Shown: positions 1 through 8,671 of the stretch, piece after piece
Layout of the letters: each line of letters starts with the position of its first letter
How positions within the stretch are numbered: position 1 is the first letter of the stretch
NCBI RefSeq assembly: GCF_001186365.1
Contig: NZ_LDTZ01000017.1
Coordinates: 413,904 to 477,903, forward strand
Direction: 5' to 3'
From: Gordonia jacobaea
GTDB lineage: Bacteria; Actinomycetota; Actinomycetes; Mycobacteriales; Mycobacteriaceae
Length of the DNA: 64,000 nucleotides
Translations under genes and position numbers: made by a program
The notes under the pieces: model-generated
What the model saw: only the letters and a program-made list of their open reading frames with translations
Told to the model about the DNA's origin: nothing
Database searches by the model: none

Positions 1-669
1 CTCGAAATCGCCTCCACGCGTGGACAATACGAACGCTCCGGTGATCGCGGGCGCCCACACGATCTCGCCGTCGATCAGACGCTGGATGTGCTGGCGGACC
101 GGGTAGCCGTGATTCGACGTCTCGTTGACGAGGTTGTACACATCCGCTGCGAGTGCGATGGAGTAGGGCCCGTCGATCGACGCGAGCTTGAGCGTCGAGA
201 GCGCCGCGCTGAACGCCTCGGGGTAGTCACGCACGTCCTCGGGCAGCGGGATGGGGGTTGCGGTGGCCTCGGCGCGGATGCCCGAGATGCCTGCGGCGGC
301 GTAGCCCTCGAAGATCGCGCGGTCTTCGGCCAGCGCGAGTTCGCGCGCGGCGTCGACCACCGGATCCCAGTCCGAATCCTCCGCGCCGCGGTCGACGTCG
401 TCGATGGCCTCGCGCGTGACGGTGAACGGCACCTTGAGTTCGATCAGCGGCTGAACGCTGCGCTTGAACGCCTGGATGCCGTCAGCGGGGGCGTCGATCT
501 TGGTGCGGTGTCCGCGCGTGACCGACGACGCCTCGAGTCCGAGCGGTCCCTTGACGTCGACGAGTCGACGGCCCGCGATGTTGCGCTTGAACGACCGAGC
601 CGCCTCTTCTTCGATGGCCTCCCAGGCGGACGCGGAGATGGGGGCGAGTTCGCGATGCAGGTTGTTCAT
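1..669 (-). CDS. Family 1 encapsulin shell protein (3' end cut by window)
   Basis: This is the shell protein of a bacterial nanocompartment (HK97-fold; Linocin M18/Cfp29 family). The first 223 residues are visible. They open with MNNLHRELAPISASAWEAIE and contain the family-typical segments FKRNIAGRRLVDV, EDSDWDPV, IFEGYAAAGISGIR, DGPYSIALAADVY and ITGAFVLSTRGGDF. I recall the family being about 265 residues, so roughly 40 C-terminal residues lie beyond position 1. The ATG at 667-669 is preceded by an AGGAGAC-type ribosome site on the minus strand. The gene follows the DyP peroxidase by 64 bp on the same strand, the usual cargo-shell arrangement. Family identity is near certain. Confidence 0.96.
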   Translation of the reverse strand, partial: MNNLHRELAPISASAWEAIEEEAARSFKRNIAGRRLVDVKGPLGLEASSVTRGHRTKIDAPADGIQAFKRSVQPLIELKVPFTVTREAIDDVDRGAEDSDWDPVVDAARELALAEDRAIFEGYAAAGISGIRAEATATPIPLPEDVRDYPEAFSAALSTLKLASIDGPYSIALAADVYNLVNETSNHGYPVRQHIQRLIDGEIVWAPAITGAFVLSTRGGDFE

Positions 670-733
670 GGTGCGTCTCCTGGTAGTCGGTGTTGGCGGC
701 GAGTTGTGTTGTCAGGCAGAAGGTGCAGAGGAG

Positions 734-1819
734 TCACGAGGGGCGCAGCGATCCGATTCCCAGCGAGCCGTCGCCGGGGTCCGTCGGCTCGGGTGGCGGA
801 ACCGGCGATGCGGCGTCGAGCGTGACCGGCGCGGGTGCGTCGTGGGGAGCGTCGTCGTCGGAATCCGACTCGGCCGCGGGTGGGGCATCGGGGAGGTCGT
901 CGAAGAAGTCGACGGTCGGGGTGAAGAACTGTGCCCCGGTGACGGCGGTGGTGAAGTCGAGCAGCCTGTCGTAGTTTCCGGCGGGATCGCCGATGAACAT
1001 CTTGCGCAGCATCTCCTCGGTGACGTCGGGCGCCGAGGAATACGCGATGTAGAAGGTGCCGGAGTCGCCGATGCCCGAGGCCTCACCGTAGGGCATGTTG
1101 TCGCGGACGACGTCGATCTGCTCACCGTTGACGTCGTTGACCACATTGAGTGCGATGTGCGAGTTGGTCGGTTTCACGTCGTCGGACATCTCGATGTTGT
1201 CGAGTTTGGTTCGCCCGATCGCCGCCTCCTGGTCTTCGACGGAGATCGAATCCCATTCCTTGAAGTCGGTGACGTAGCGCTGGATGGCGACGTAACTACC
1301 GCCCGCGTACGCGGGGTCTTCGTCGCCGACCGTGATCGCGTCGATCGCGGCCTGGCCGACGGGATTCTCAGTGCCGTCGACGAAGCCGATGAGGTCGCGA
1401 AGGTCGAAGTAGCGGAAGCCGTGCACCTCGTCGACGACGGTGACCGCGTCGCCGAGTTCGCTCATCAGCATGCGGCCGAGCTCGTAGCAGAGGTCCATCG
1501 CGTCGGCCTTGAGGTGGAGCAGGAGGTCTGCGGGAGTCGCTGGGGCGGTGTGGACATCGCCCGCGTACTCGACGAAGGGTCGAAGCGACTTGGGGCGGTT
1601 GCCCGCAAACAAGCGGTCCCACGCGTCCGAGCCGATCGACACGATGCCCGCAAGTGCCTGCTCGGGCGCTCGGGACGATACGGAGTTGATGCGTGACCCG
1701 AGGACGTCGAACATTCCCCGGACAGCGTCCTCGCCACCCGCGTTGATCGTCAGGACGAGGAACAACGCGTGCTTTGTCTTGCGTGTCAGAATCGTCTGCG
1801 GTACGGGCACGGTTTTCAC
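734..1819 (-). CDS. DyP-type heme peroxidase, encapsulin cargo
   Basis: This is a dye-decolorizing peroxidase that uses heme and H2O2, expected inside the encapsulin shell. The 361-residue protein has the DyP signature GFVDG at 145-149 (catalytic Asp148), a proximal heme His at about 221 in NSHIALN and a distal Arg at about 239. The catalytic domain ends near residue 310. A Pro/Ala/Asp-rich flexible linker follows (about 311-349), and then DGSLGIGSLRPS at the very C-terminus. The GSLGIGSL core is the classical cargo-loading peptide that docks family 1 encapsulin cargo to the shell interior. The start is GTG (1817-1819). The gene is upstream of and co-directional with the encapsulin gene, so probably one transcript. 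Confidence 0.96.
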   Translation of the reverse strand: MKTVPVPQTILTRKTKHALFLVLTINAGGEDAVRGMFDVLGSRINSVSSRAPEQALAGIVSIGSDAWDRLFAGNRPKSLRPFVEYAGDVHTAPATPADLLLHLKADAMDLCYELGRMLMSELGDAVTVVDEVHGFRYFDLRDLIGFVDGTENPVGQAAIDAITVGDEDPAYAGGSYVAIQRYVTDFKEWDSISVEDQEAAIGRTKLDNIEMSDDVKPTNSHIALNVVNDVNGEQIDVVRDNMPYGEASGIGDSGTFYIAYSSAPDVTEEMLRKMFIGDPAGNYDRLLDFTTAVTGAQFFTPTVDFFDDLPDAPPAAESDSDDDAPHDAPAPVTLDAASPVPPPEPTDPGDGSLGIGSLRPS

Positions 1820-1828
1820 TCTAATGCA

Positions 1829-1843
1829 GCGCGCAATGCGCGC
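1829..1843. promoter_or_regulatory. GC-rich palindrome upstream of the DyP gene
   Basis: A perfect 6-3-6 inverted repeat (GCGCGC-AAT-GCGCGC) lies 9 bp upstream of the DyP start codon, in the 89-bp gap behind the flavoprotein gene. It could be an operator for the peroxidase-encapsulin transcript or a small hairpin. No known regulator motif is recognised. Confidence 0.3.
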
Positions 1844-1908
1844 CGGTGAAAGTGTGTCCTCACAAAACTCAGGTCAGGCACGCCTGGTCGTGTACGACAC
1901 TTTTCGGT

Positions 1909-3585
1909 TCAGCCGCGCGCGACCGCTCGTCCGGCGGCGCGGCCGGAGAAGATGCAACCGCCGAGGAACGTTCCCTCGAGCGCGTTGTATCCGTGCACGC
2001 CGCCGCCGCCGAATCCGGCGACCTCACCCGCGGCGTACAGGCCGTCGAATACCGAACCGTCTGGTCGCATCACAGCCGACTCGAGGTTGGTCTCGAGACC
2101 GCCCAACGTCTTTCGCGTCAGGATGTTCAGTCGCACCCCGATCAGCGGCCCGTGTTCAGGGTCAAGGATCTTGTGGGGCTTGGCCACGCGCACGATCTTG
2201 TCGCCGAGGAACTGGCGCGCGTTGGTGATCGCCATCAACTGCGCGTCCTTGGAGAATTTGTTGTCGATCTCGTTGTCGCGGGCGGAGATCACGCGCTCGA
2301 CATGCTGCAGATCGAGCTTGGGGCCGCGGGTGATCTCGTTCATGCCTGCGATGAGTTCTGCGAGATTGTCGGCGACGACGAAGTCGCTGCCGTTCTTCAG
2401 AAAAGCCTCGACAGGACCGGGCGCGCCCTTGGCGAAACGACTCTTCGCGGCGAACTTCAGGTCTTTGTCCGTGATGTCGGGGTTCTGCTCCGAACCCGAC
2501 AGCGCGAACTCCTTTTCGACGATCGACTGCGTCAGGATGAACCACGAGTAGTCGTGGCCGGTCGCGAGGATCTCGCGCATCGTCGAATTGGTATCGAAGC
2601 CAGGGAAGTTCGGCGGCTTGAGGCGATTGCCGTTGGCGTCGAGCCAGAGCGACGACGGCCCGGGGATGATGCGAATGGCATGGTCGGGCCAAATGGGATC
2701 CCAGTTGTGGATGCCCTCGGTGTAGTGCCACATGCGGTCGCGATTGACCAGGCTTGCGCCCGCTTCCTCGGCGATGCCGAGCATGCGACCGTCGACGTAG
2801 GCGGGGACGCCGGAGATCATCGTCTTCGGTGCGGGCCCGAGACGTTCCGTCGGCCAGTTCTTGCGGATGAGTTCGTGGTTGTGGCCGATGCCGCCGGTCG
2901 TCACGATGACCGCACCCGCTCGGATCTCGAAGTCGCTGATCTCGTCGCGGTTCGACGCCTCGCCGCGCCCGGCGGCGGTCGGGGCGAGCTTTGACCCGCG
3001 CACACCGACAGCGGTGCCGTCTTCGACGACGATCTCGTCGACGCGATGTCGGAAGCGGAACTCGACGAGTCCGCGACGCTCGGCGTCGAGCACGGGTTCG
3101 GCGAAGATCCGGACCACCTCGGGGCCGGTGCCCCAGGTCAGATGGAAGCGGGGTACGGAGTTGCCGTGGCCGTCGGCGAAACCGCCGCCGCGTTCAGCCC
3201 AGCCGACGACCGGCGTGATGCGCAGGCCGAGGTCATGCAGGTACTGACGCTTCTCGGTGGCTGCGAAGTCGACGTAGGCGCGAGCCCACTGTCGAGGCCA
3301 GTAGTCCTCGTCGTCGCGGTCGAAACCCGCAGAGCCCATCCAGTCCTGAAGGGCGAGTTCCGCTGAATCGTGGATGCCGAGACGACGCTGCTCGGGAGTG
3401 TCGACGAGGAAGAGTCCGCCCAGCGACCAGAACGCCTGCCCACCGAGGTTGTTGCGGTTCTCCTGGTCGACGACGATCACCCGACGACCCGCCTTGGTGA
3501 GTTCGTAGGTCGCGACGAGTCCGGCAAGGCCGGACCCGACAACGATGGCGTCGGCTTGTCCTGCATCCACGTGCGCTGTGTTCAC
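1909..3585 (-). CDS. FAD-dependent dehydrogenase (fumarate reductase/KstD-like flavoprotein)
   Basis: This 558-residue flavoprotein belongs to the succinate dehydrogenase/fumarate reductase superfamily and resembles the mycobacterial FAD-binding dehydrogenase Rv0785. Near the N-terminus it has the dinucleotide-binding GSGLAGLVATYELTKAG with the acidic strand end VVDQEN. A second flavin contact, IVTTGGIGHNHEL, lies mid-protein, and the C-terminal FAD-binding stretch LYAAGEVAGFGGGGVHGYNA ends the domain. It has no signal peptide or membrane helix, so it should be cytosolic. The substrate is unknown; 3-ketosteroid dehydrogenases are relatives but cannot be assumed. It is co-directional with the downstream DyP-encapsulin pair (89-bp gap) and divergent from the mycolyltransferase. 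Confidence 0.85.
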   Translation of the reverse strand: MNTAHVDAGQADAIVVGSGLAGLVATYELTKAGRRVIVVDQENRNNLGGQAFWSLGGLFLVDTPEQRRLGIHDSAELALQDWMGSAGFDRDDEDYWPRQWARAYVDFAATEKRQYLHDLGLRITPVVGWAERGGGFADGHGNSVPRFHLTWGTGPEVVRIFAEPVLDAERRGLVEFRFRHRVDEIVVEDGTAVGVRGSKLAPTAAGRGEASNRDEISDFEIRAGAVIVTTGGIGHNHELIRKNWPTERLGPAPKTMISGVPAYVDGRMLGIAEEAGASLVNRDRMWHYTEGIHNWDPIWPDHAIRIIPGPSSLWLDANGNRLKPPNFPGFDTNSTMREILATGHDYSWFILTQSIVEKEFALSGSEQNPDITDKDLKFAAKSRFAKGAPGPVEAFLKNGSDFVVADNLAELIAGMNEITRGPKLDLQHVERVISARDNEIDNKFSKDAQLMAITNARQFLGDKIVRVAKPHKILDPEHGPLIGVRLNILTRKTLGGLETNLESAVMRPDGSVFDGLYAAGEVAGFGGGGVHGYNALEGTFLGGCIFSGRAAGRAVARG

Positions 3586-3669
3586 GAGAGCCTTCCTCGA
3601 TATGTCCTGCTTGTGGGATCGACCCTATCCCCGGGGCCCTTGGTGAGGTAGCGCCGACGGGTATCGAGA

Positions 3670-3745
3670 TGTGACGACCGACATGTGACAATTGGGCGCC
3701 CTGTGACCTAGTTGACGCAGCGCAGGTATGGACCGCGCGTGTGAC
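3670..3745. promoter_or_regulatory. Four TGTGAC (GTCACA) boxes in the divergent intergenic region
   Basis: Identical hexamers lie at 3670-3675, 3684-3689, 3702-3707 and 3740-3745, all in the same orientation, between the flavoprotein and the Ag85-like gene. GTCACA is the core reported for MtrA, which is known to bind the promoter of an antigen 85 gene (fbpB) in M. tuberculosis. The absence of paired TCACA half-sites argues against a Crp/GlxR palindrome. The rest of the 346-bp gap (3586-3931) holds only the promoter listed next and the ribosome site. Confidence 0.4.
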
Positions 3746-3799
3746 GTGGGTAATGATCATCTGCGTGTCTCAACCGACGGTCAAGGGTCGATGTACCTT

Positions 3800-3828
3800 T
3801 TGCTGCTGCGTTATGCAGCCGTTACACT
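3800..3828 (+). promoter_or_regulatory. Probable sigma-70-type promoter of the mycolyltransferase gene
   Basis: A -35-like TTGCTG (3800-3805) and a -10-like TACACT (3823-3828) are separated by 17 bp. This predicts a start near 3835 and a leader of about 95 nt before the ATG at 3932. An AAGGA ribosome site lies at 3917-3921. Confidence 0.5.
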
Positions 3829-3931
3829 CTGTCGCGTTGGGGACCAACTCAGTCGGTATGGCCGCTGACCCCCATTTCCTGCCCGTATGAACGAGGCCCG
3901 TCCGGGTCAAGATCGTAAGGACTCTTCTCAT

Positions 3932-4891
3932 ATGTTGACTCGTGCGCGCAAGCGCCTCGTTGCCGCTGTGGGCGCCATGGCGGCGCTCGGCGGCCTGACC
4001 ATGGCCGTGGCCCCTGAAGCCCACGCGGCCGGCCAGACCGAATACGTGTATTCCGCATCGATGCACAAGAACATCCCGGTTCGCATCGTCGACGGTGGTG
4101 GCGGCGGCCCCAAGCCCACCCTCTACCTGCTCGACGGTCTGCGGGCTCCCAACAACACCAGCGGTTGGCTGCAGAACAACACCGGCGCCGACCGCTTCAT
4201 GGCCGGCAAGGGCACCAACCTGGTCATCCCCTTCGGCGGTGGCGGCAGCTTCTACACAGACTGGGAGCGTCCCGACCCCAAGCTGGGCGTGAACAAGTGG
4301 GAAACGTTCCTGACACGCGAACTGCCCGCGTACATGAAGAAGAACCACAACTCCGACAACCGTCGTAACGGCATCGCGGGTCTGTCGATGTCGGGAACGT
4401 CGGCGCTGAACCTTGCGTCGCGGCACCCGGGCTTCTACAAGGCGGTCGCGTCCTACAGCGGCTACCCGACCGTCACCTTCCCCGGCTTCACGCAGGGCAT
4501 CCAGGCGTCGGTCGCGACCATGGGCGGCGACCCCAACAACATGTGGGGCTTCTACCCGGCAGGCCAGTGGTTCCAGAACGACCCGTTCCTGAGTGCCAAC
4601 AACCTGGCCGGCGACTACGTGTACCTGTCGTCGGGCACCGGACTCGGCAGCAAGTTCGACAGCTCGATCAACCCGACGAGCGCGAACTTCAACCCGGTCA
4701 AGTTCTCGCAGATGGTTCCGCTCGAGGTGGCCGCATCGGTCAGCACGCGGCTCTACATCCCGCGCGTCGCAGCGGTCCCGGGCGTCAAGCTCACCACGCA
4801 TGTGACCCCGGACGGCGACCACTGGTGGGACTACTGGCAGGAGAACTTCCGCCAGTCGTGGAACACCACCTTCCGCCCCGCGTTCTTCTGA
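3932..4891 (+). CDS. Secreted antigen 85-type mycolyltransferase
   Basis: This exported alpha/beta hydrolase should transfer mycolic acids between trehalose monomycolate and trehalose or arabinogalactan at the cell wall. I chose the ATG at 3932 because AAGGA sits 10 bp upstream and it gives a clean signal peptide (MLTRARKRL, a hydrophobic stretch, then a cut after AHA near residue 32). An ATG 45 bp earlier lacks both. The 319-residue product has the Ag85-type nucleophile segment IAGLSMSGTSAL (Ser152), an early LYLLDGLRAPNNTSGW, and the catalytic-His region GDHWWDYWQENF near the C-terminus. It is monocistronic, with its own promoter and a strong terminator. Confidence 0.93.
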   Translation: MLTRARKRLVAAVGAMAALGGLTMAVAPEAHAAGQTEYVYSASMHKNIPVRIVDGGGGGPKPTLYLLDGLRAPNNTSGWLQNNTGADRFMAGKGTNLVIPFGGGGSFYTDWERPDPKLGVNKWETFLTRELPAYMKKNHNSDNRRNGIAGLSMSGTSALNLASRHPGFYKAVASYSGYPTVTFPGFTQGIQASVATMGGDPNNMWGFYPAGQWFQNDPFLSANNLAGDYVYLSSGTGLGSKFDSSINPTSANFNPVKFSQMVPLEVAASVSTRLYIPRVAAVPGVKLTTHVTPDGDHWWDYWQENFRQSWNTTFRPAFF

Positions 4892-4929
4892 GCCTGAGGC
4901 TAGGTAGCTGAACGACTGCACAACTGAAC

Positions 4930-4972
4930 ACGACGAGGGCCGGCGATCGGATCGATCGCCGGCCCTCGTCGT
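4930..4972. terminator. Strong intrinsic terminator hairpin after the mycolyltransferase
   Basis: A perfect 19-bp inverted repeat (4930-4948 with 4954-4972) encloses a 5-nt loop. It begins 38 bp after the stop codon and is followed by a T-rich TGTGTTGT. It lies between convergent genes and could act in both directions. Confidence 0.88.
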
Positions 4973-4990
4973 TGTGTTGTGTGCGGGTAA

Positions 4991-5160
4991 GTGGTTTCGA
5001 CTTGGCTGCTCGCTCCGCTCGCGGCCGCTCAACCAGCGGGAAAGGCGGCTCAACCAGCGGATAGGGCGGCTCAAACAGCGGGATAGTGGTTTCGACTCGG
5101 CTGCTCGCTCCGCTCGCGGCCGCTCAACCAGCGAGGGGTGAGCCGGCCCGACCAGCGGCG
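4991..5160. repeat. Dispersed palindromic repeat family, locus A
   Basis: Two nearly identical units of about 48 bp lie at 4991-5038 and 5086-5133. Each begins GTGGTTTCGACT, runs through GCTCGCTCCGCTCGCGG and ends CTCAACCAGCG. Shorter copies of the GGCTCAACCAGCGG end lie between them (about 5047-5060 and 5068-5082) and after them. The same units, inverted or shortened, recur at loci B-E in this window. The locus lies between the convergent mycolyltransferase and DUF3068 genes. Confidence 0.85.
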
Positions 5161-5173
5161 AGCTAGCCGCGGC

Positions 5174-6736
5174 CTACTCGCCCGAGTCCTGCGTGCCGCG
5201 GCGGCGGAAGGCGCGGGCCTCGTCGAGCGCGGAGCGCGGGGTGTCGGATGAGTCGTCATCGACTGCGGGCACCTGGCGGGTCGGCTGGTCGTCGCCCTCC
5301 GGGGCGTCGGAGGCCGTGGGACCTTCGACGCGCGGGATGCGCTGAGTCGGGCGGTCCCACATGTACGCGTCGTCGTCCTCGTCGGCGTTCGCTTCCGTCC
5401 CAGCCGCACCGATCGAGGTCGTCGCGGCGTCGTCCGTGTCGTCGGCCGCGGCGTGGCGGTTGCGGCCAGCAAGGCCTGCACCCGCGGCTGTTCCGGCGAG
5501 GGCGGTCGTTGTCGCGGCGCTGCTGCGATCGGACTCGCGTTTGTCGAAGAAGCCCGGTTCGTCGTCGTAGACGTCGGGGTTCTCGAGGTTCTTGTCGGCG
5601 CTGTTACGTGTCCGCCAGATGATGAGAATCCATGCGAGGAGGAGTAGTGCTCCGACGATGCCGAGGATGAGCGGCAACCAGAATCCGCCGAGCTTGAGCA
5701 GATTCATGTAGTGGCCAGCGCGATCAGCCTGCGCGTTGACGGTGCCGTCTGCCCACTGGAACGTGGCCTTCAGGGCGTCGAGCTTGAAATCGCGGACCGG
5801 TGCGGGCGTTCCGTCGCTCTGGTCGGGCGACTTGAAGTACTGGCGCTGGTCCTCGCGGCCGTTGACGATGGTGCCGGTCTCGGGCTCGACGAAGACGTGC
5901 CGCGTCGCCGATGCGTAGCGATGCATCGTGATCTTGTCGTCGGGCTTCACGCCGCGCCCGGTGATTCCCCACCACTTCGCGGGCATCGTGAGCATCGTGC
6001 CCAGCGCGGCCTCACCCTGTGCGTTGGGCAGCGACGAGAGGTCGGTCTCGGGAACCTCGGAGACGAATTCGTAGGTCTTGACCCCGTTGAAGGTCTTCTC
6101 ACCGACGTACTTGGCAGGCTGATCCTGGCGGGTGTTGAGGTCGTAGTACAGGTACGACCGCTTCTTGACGTTGAAGCCGAACTTGTACTGGAACCCCTTA
6201 CGGTCGGGCAACTGGACCGACACGTCCTTGACGTTCACGCCCTCCGGTGCGGCCTCGAGCTGCAGTGCGCTGACGGTGCCGTTGGGCACCGACGTCTTGC
6301 GGTTGACCGAAACCCTGTCGATGGTTGCGGTGAGCAGGCCGTCGTCGCATTTCAGGTCGCCGTCGGCGCGCGGGGCCGGTGGGTCTGTCTCCTTGCCGTC
6401 GGCGTCGCGGATGCGGTCGATCTGGACGGTTTGCGCCGACTGCAGAGTGGCCTGTCGCTTGTCCGAAGGCTCGATGATCACGCTTCGACGCTGCTGCGTC
6501 AGGTGTGCGTCAAGCGTGCGGGCCTTGGGCTGTGAGACCGAGCAGCGATCGAAGATGACCGCCGGGAACCGTTCGCCGGCCGATCCGTCGGCAGGAACCG
6601 TCGAGGCAACGGAAGTGATGTCGAGATCGAGTGGCACCACCCGCAACTGAGGCACCAGGAACGCCGGGATGGCGATCGCCGCGGTAATGCAAGCAACCCC
6701 GAGGAATGCCAGCAGCGCCAGCCAAACTCGTCTCAT
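5174..6736 (-). CDS. DUF3068 (PorA-family) membrane-anchored envelope protein
   Basis: This 520-residue protein matches the DUF3068 family of mycolic-acid bacteria, sometimes annotated porin PorA family; its biochemical role is not established. An N-terminal helix (about 5-27, WLALLAFLGVACITAAIAIP) is followed by a large extracytoplasmic region (about 30-345). That region contains family-like blocks around YKFGFNVKKRSYLYYD and KTYEFVSEVP. A second helix follows (about 352-373, FWLPLILGIVGALLLLAWIL), then an acidic, low-complexity cytoplasmic tail of about 145 residues. It is monocistronic between locus A and the UbiB-like gene. Confidence 0.8.
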   Translation of the reverse strand: MRRVWLALLAFLGVACITAAIAIPAFLVPQLRVVPLDLDITSVASTVPADGSAGERFPAVIFDRCSVSQPKARTLDAHLTQQRRSVIIEPSDKRQATLQSAQTVQIDRIRDADGKETDPPAPRADGDLKCDDGLLTATIDRVSVNRKTSVPNGTVSALQLEAAPEGVNVKDVSVQLPDRKGFQYKFGFNVKKRSYLYYDLNTRQDQPAKYVGEKTFNGVKTYEFVSEVPETDLSSLPNAQGEAALGTMLTMPAKWWGITGRGVKPDDKITMHRYASATRHVFVEPETGTIVNGREDQRQYFKSPDQSDGTPAPVRDFKLDALKATFQWADGTVNAQADRAGHYMNLLKLGGFWLPLILGIVGALLLLAWILIIWRTRNSADKNLENPDVYDDEPGFFDKRESDRSSAATTTALAGTAAGAGLAGRNRHAAADDTDDAATTSIGAAGTEANADEDDDAYMWDRPTQRIPRVEGPTASDAPEGDDQPTRQVPAVDDDSSDTPRSALDEARAFRRRGTQDSGE

Positions 6737-6825
6737 TCTCGACTCCTGTGCGGTTCGGCCTGGCCCGTCGTGTCGACGAGCAGGCCACGGTCAACGCTCT
6801 CACCCTAATGGTCGGCCAACGGGAA

Positions 6826-8196
6826 TCAGCCCATGCCGGTGCGATCGGCACGCCTGTCCCGTTCGGCTTCTTTCATGATTCCGGCCATGTAGCCGTAGAT
6901 CTCCGCGTCCGACATCGCCTTCCAGCGCGGTGCCAGCAGCTTCATGTACTTCTCGACGTAGAGCAGTTGCTTTCCGACGAGCACCAACTCGCGCGGCAAC
7001 CGGGCGTCGTGTGCCCGTGCGACCGCCGCGAGTTGTCGCCCGAGGTCGGTGTAGCTCATGTCGCCGAGATCCGTGGTCGACAGCGGTGTGGTGATCTTGC
7101 GGATGTCAGCCCCACCCTGTGTCGTCGAACCGGGGTTACGCACAGCGCCCAGCAAGAAGATGGCGCGACCCGCCGATTCGTAGTCGTTGCGGACGATCAG
7201 GTCGACGACGAGCTGACGCAGGATGCGTCGGGTGCGTGGTGTGAAGCGTCCGACGATGCCGAAGTCGAGCAGCACCAGGCGACCGTCTGCGTCGACGAGG
7301 ACGTTGCCGGCGTGGAGGTCGCCGTGGAACAAGCCGCCGTGAAACGCCGACTCGAGCAGCGACAGCAACAGGTTTCGGCACAGCGCGACCCCATCGTGTC
7401 CGGCGGCGCGCACAGCGGCGGCGTCGTCGATGCGGGTGGCGTAGATGCGTTCCATCGTCATGACGCGCGCGGTGGTCAGGTCGTCGTAGACGTGGGGAAC
7501 GCGGACGCGATCTCCGAACTGTCCCGGTTTGAGACATTCGTACCATTCGCGCATGGCGTCGGCCTCATTGCGGAAATCGAGCTCGGCGTCGAGACCGTCG
7601 GCAAAATCCTCGACGACGTGTCGCGCCGACAACATCCGGCCGTACTCCGAGATCTCGGCAAGGCTGGCGAGTCGTTCGAGGATCGCGACGTCGGGTGCGA
7701 GTCGCTCGGCGATTCCAGGGCGTTGGATTTTGACGACGACCTCGTCGCCGTTGTGCAGCCTCGCGGTGTGGACCTGGGCGATGGATGCCGATGCGATCGG
7801 CTCGGGGTCGAACTCGGCGAAGACGTCATCGGGTGCGCGGCCGATCTCGTCGATGAAAACCTGTCGGATCTCATCGGGGTCGGCGGGTGGCACGCTGTCG
7901 AGGAGCGACTCGAACTCCGATGCCAACGTCTCGGTGAAGACACCGGGACTCGACGTGATGAGTTGTCCGAGCTTTACGTAGGTGGGGCCGAGATGCTCGA
8001 AGGTCGCGCGCACCTGCGCCGCCGCGCGCTTGCCACTCGGTGCGCGCAGATGCGCTGCGTCGAATGCGGTGTCAAGGAGGAATCTGCCGACGCCGAGCGT
8101 TGCGTGGGCGGTGGTCACACCGAGGCGCGTGACCTCGGCGATCGGCGACGCCGGGCGTAGACGCGCGTGGCGACCGTCGTCAACTGTGCTGTCCAT
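6826..8196 (-). CDS. ABC1/UbiB-family atypical kinase (AarF-like)
   Basis: This 456-residue protein of the ADCK/UbiB family is an atypical protein-kinase fold linked to quinone or lipid metabolism. It shows the family's KxGQ motif in LGPTYVKLGQ, the alanine-rich nucleotide loop variant PIASASIAQVH, and the catalytic lysine strand EVVVKIQRPG. HGDLHAGN (catalytic loop) and LLDFGIVG (metal-binding Asp) follow. No transmembrane helix is evident at the C-terminus, unlike proteobacterial UbiB. It ends 89 bp before the DUF3068 gene on the same strand. Its substrate in actinobacteria is unknown; a role in menaquinone-related lipid handling is only inference. Confidence 0.88.
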   Translation of the reverse strand: MDSTVDDGRHARLRPASPIAEVTRLGVTTAHATLGVGRFLLDTAFDAAHLRAPSGKRAAAQVRATFEHLGPTYVKLGQLITSSPGVFTETLASEFESLLDSVPPADPDEIRQVFIDEIGRAPDDVFAEFDPEPIASASIAQVHTARLHNGDEVVVKIQRPGIAERLAPDVAILERLASLAEISEYGRMLSARHVVEDFADGLDAELDFRNEADAMREWYECLKPGQFGDRVRVPHVYDDLTTARVMTMERIYATRIDDAAAVRAAGHDGVALCRNLLLSLLESAFHGGLFHGDLHAGNVLVDADGRLVLLDFGIVGRFTPRTRRILRQLVVDLIVRNDYESAGRAIFLLGAVRNPGSTTQGGADIRKITTPLSTTDLGDMSYTDLGRQLAAVARAHDARLPRELVLVGKQLLYVEKYMKLLAPRWKAMSDAEIYGYMAGIMKEAERDRRADRTGMG

Positions 8197-8305
8197 ATTC
8201 CCCCCTGCTCGTCGTGCTTGCGGGTTCCCGCGTCGCGCCCAGTGTAGGAGGTCGGTGTCGGGAATCGGACAAGGCGTACGAACGGCCCAGGTATCGGGTC
8301 GCGCC

Positions 8306-8662
8306 TCAGCCGTGCTCGGGCTCCCCTGAAACGCGGTGGTCGGCGTGGTTGAGAGCCTCGGCGATGACCCTGCCGACGTGCCCGTCGCGTAGGCGGTAGA
8401 TGATTCGACGCCCCTCGCGTCTGGTGTCGACGAGCCCGGTGAAGCGCAGTTTTGCCAGATGCTGACTGACCGCGGTCCGCGACGCTCCGACGGCCTCGGT
8501 CAGAGCGGTGACGTCACGCTCCTCGTCGCGCAACAGCCACAGGATGTGCAGCCGCGTGGGGTCGGACAGCATGGTGAAGAGCGCTGTTGCGGTACCGAGG
8601 AGCTCGGGGTCGGGACTGACCCGGTGCTCGAGGCTCGGGGCAGGGGTGGCTGCCTGTTTCAT
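8306..8662 (-). CDS. ArsR/SmtB metal-sensing repressor, NmtR/CzrA-like
   Basis: This 118-residue winged-helix repressor has a recognition segment around ASRTAVSQHLAKLRFTGLV and a wing around RREGRRIIYRL. Its last helix carries Asp93, His95, His106 and His109, an exact D-x-H-x10-H-x2-H pattern. This is the alpha-5 metal site of SmtB, CzrA and NmtR (Zn, Co or Ni sensing). All four ligands are offset by exactly +2 from those I recall for M. tuberculosis NmtR (D91, H93, H104, H107). A further His117 lies in the C-terminal tail, where NmtR uses extra ligands. The gene starts 9 bp after the MFS stop, so the two form an operon. The 12-2-12 operator at 9995-10020 fits this family. Which metal it senses is not decided by sequence. 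Confidence 0.88.
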   Translation of the reverse strand: MKQAATPAPSLEHRVSPDPELLGTATALFTMLSDPTRLHILWLLRDEERDVTALTEAVGASRTAVSQHLAKLRFTGLVDTRREGRRIIYRLRDGHVGRVIAEALNHADHRVSGEPEHG

Positions 8663-8671
8663 CGGCGGTGA

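Noticed and set aside
1880..1900. AGGTCAGGCACGCCTGG-like sequence upstream of the DyP gene as an IdeR iron box
   Set aside because: It matches the 19-bp IdeR consensus poorly, lacking the TTAGG arms, so iron control cannot be supported.
3670..3745. TGTGAC boxes as a Crp/GlxR binding site
   Set aside because: Crp-type sites need a TGTGA-N6-TCACA palindrome. All four copies have the same orientation and no TCACA partner lies at the right distance.
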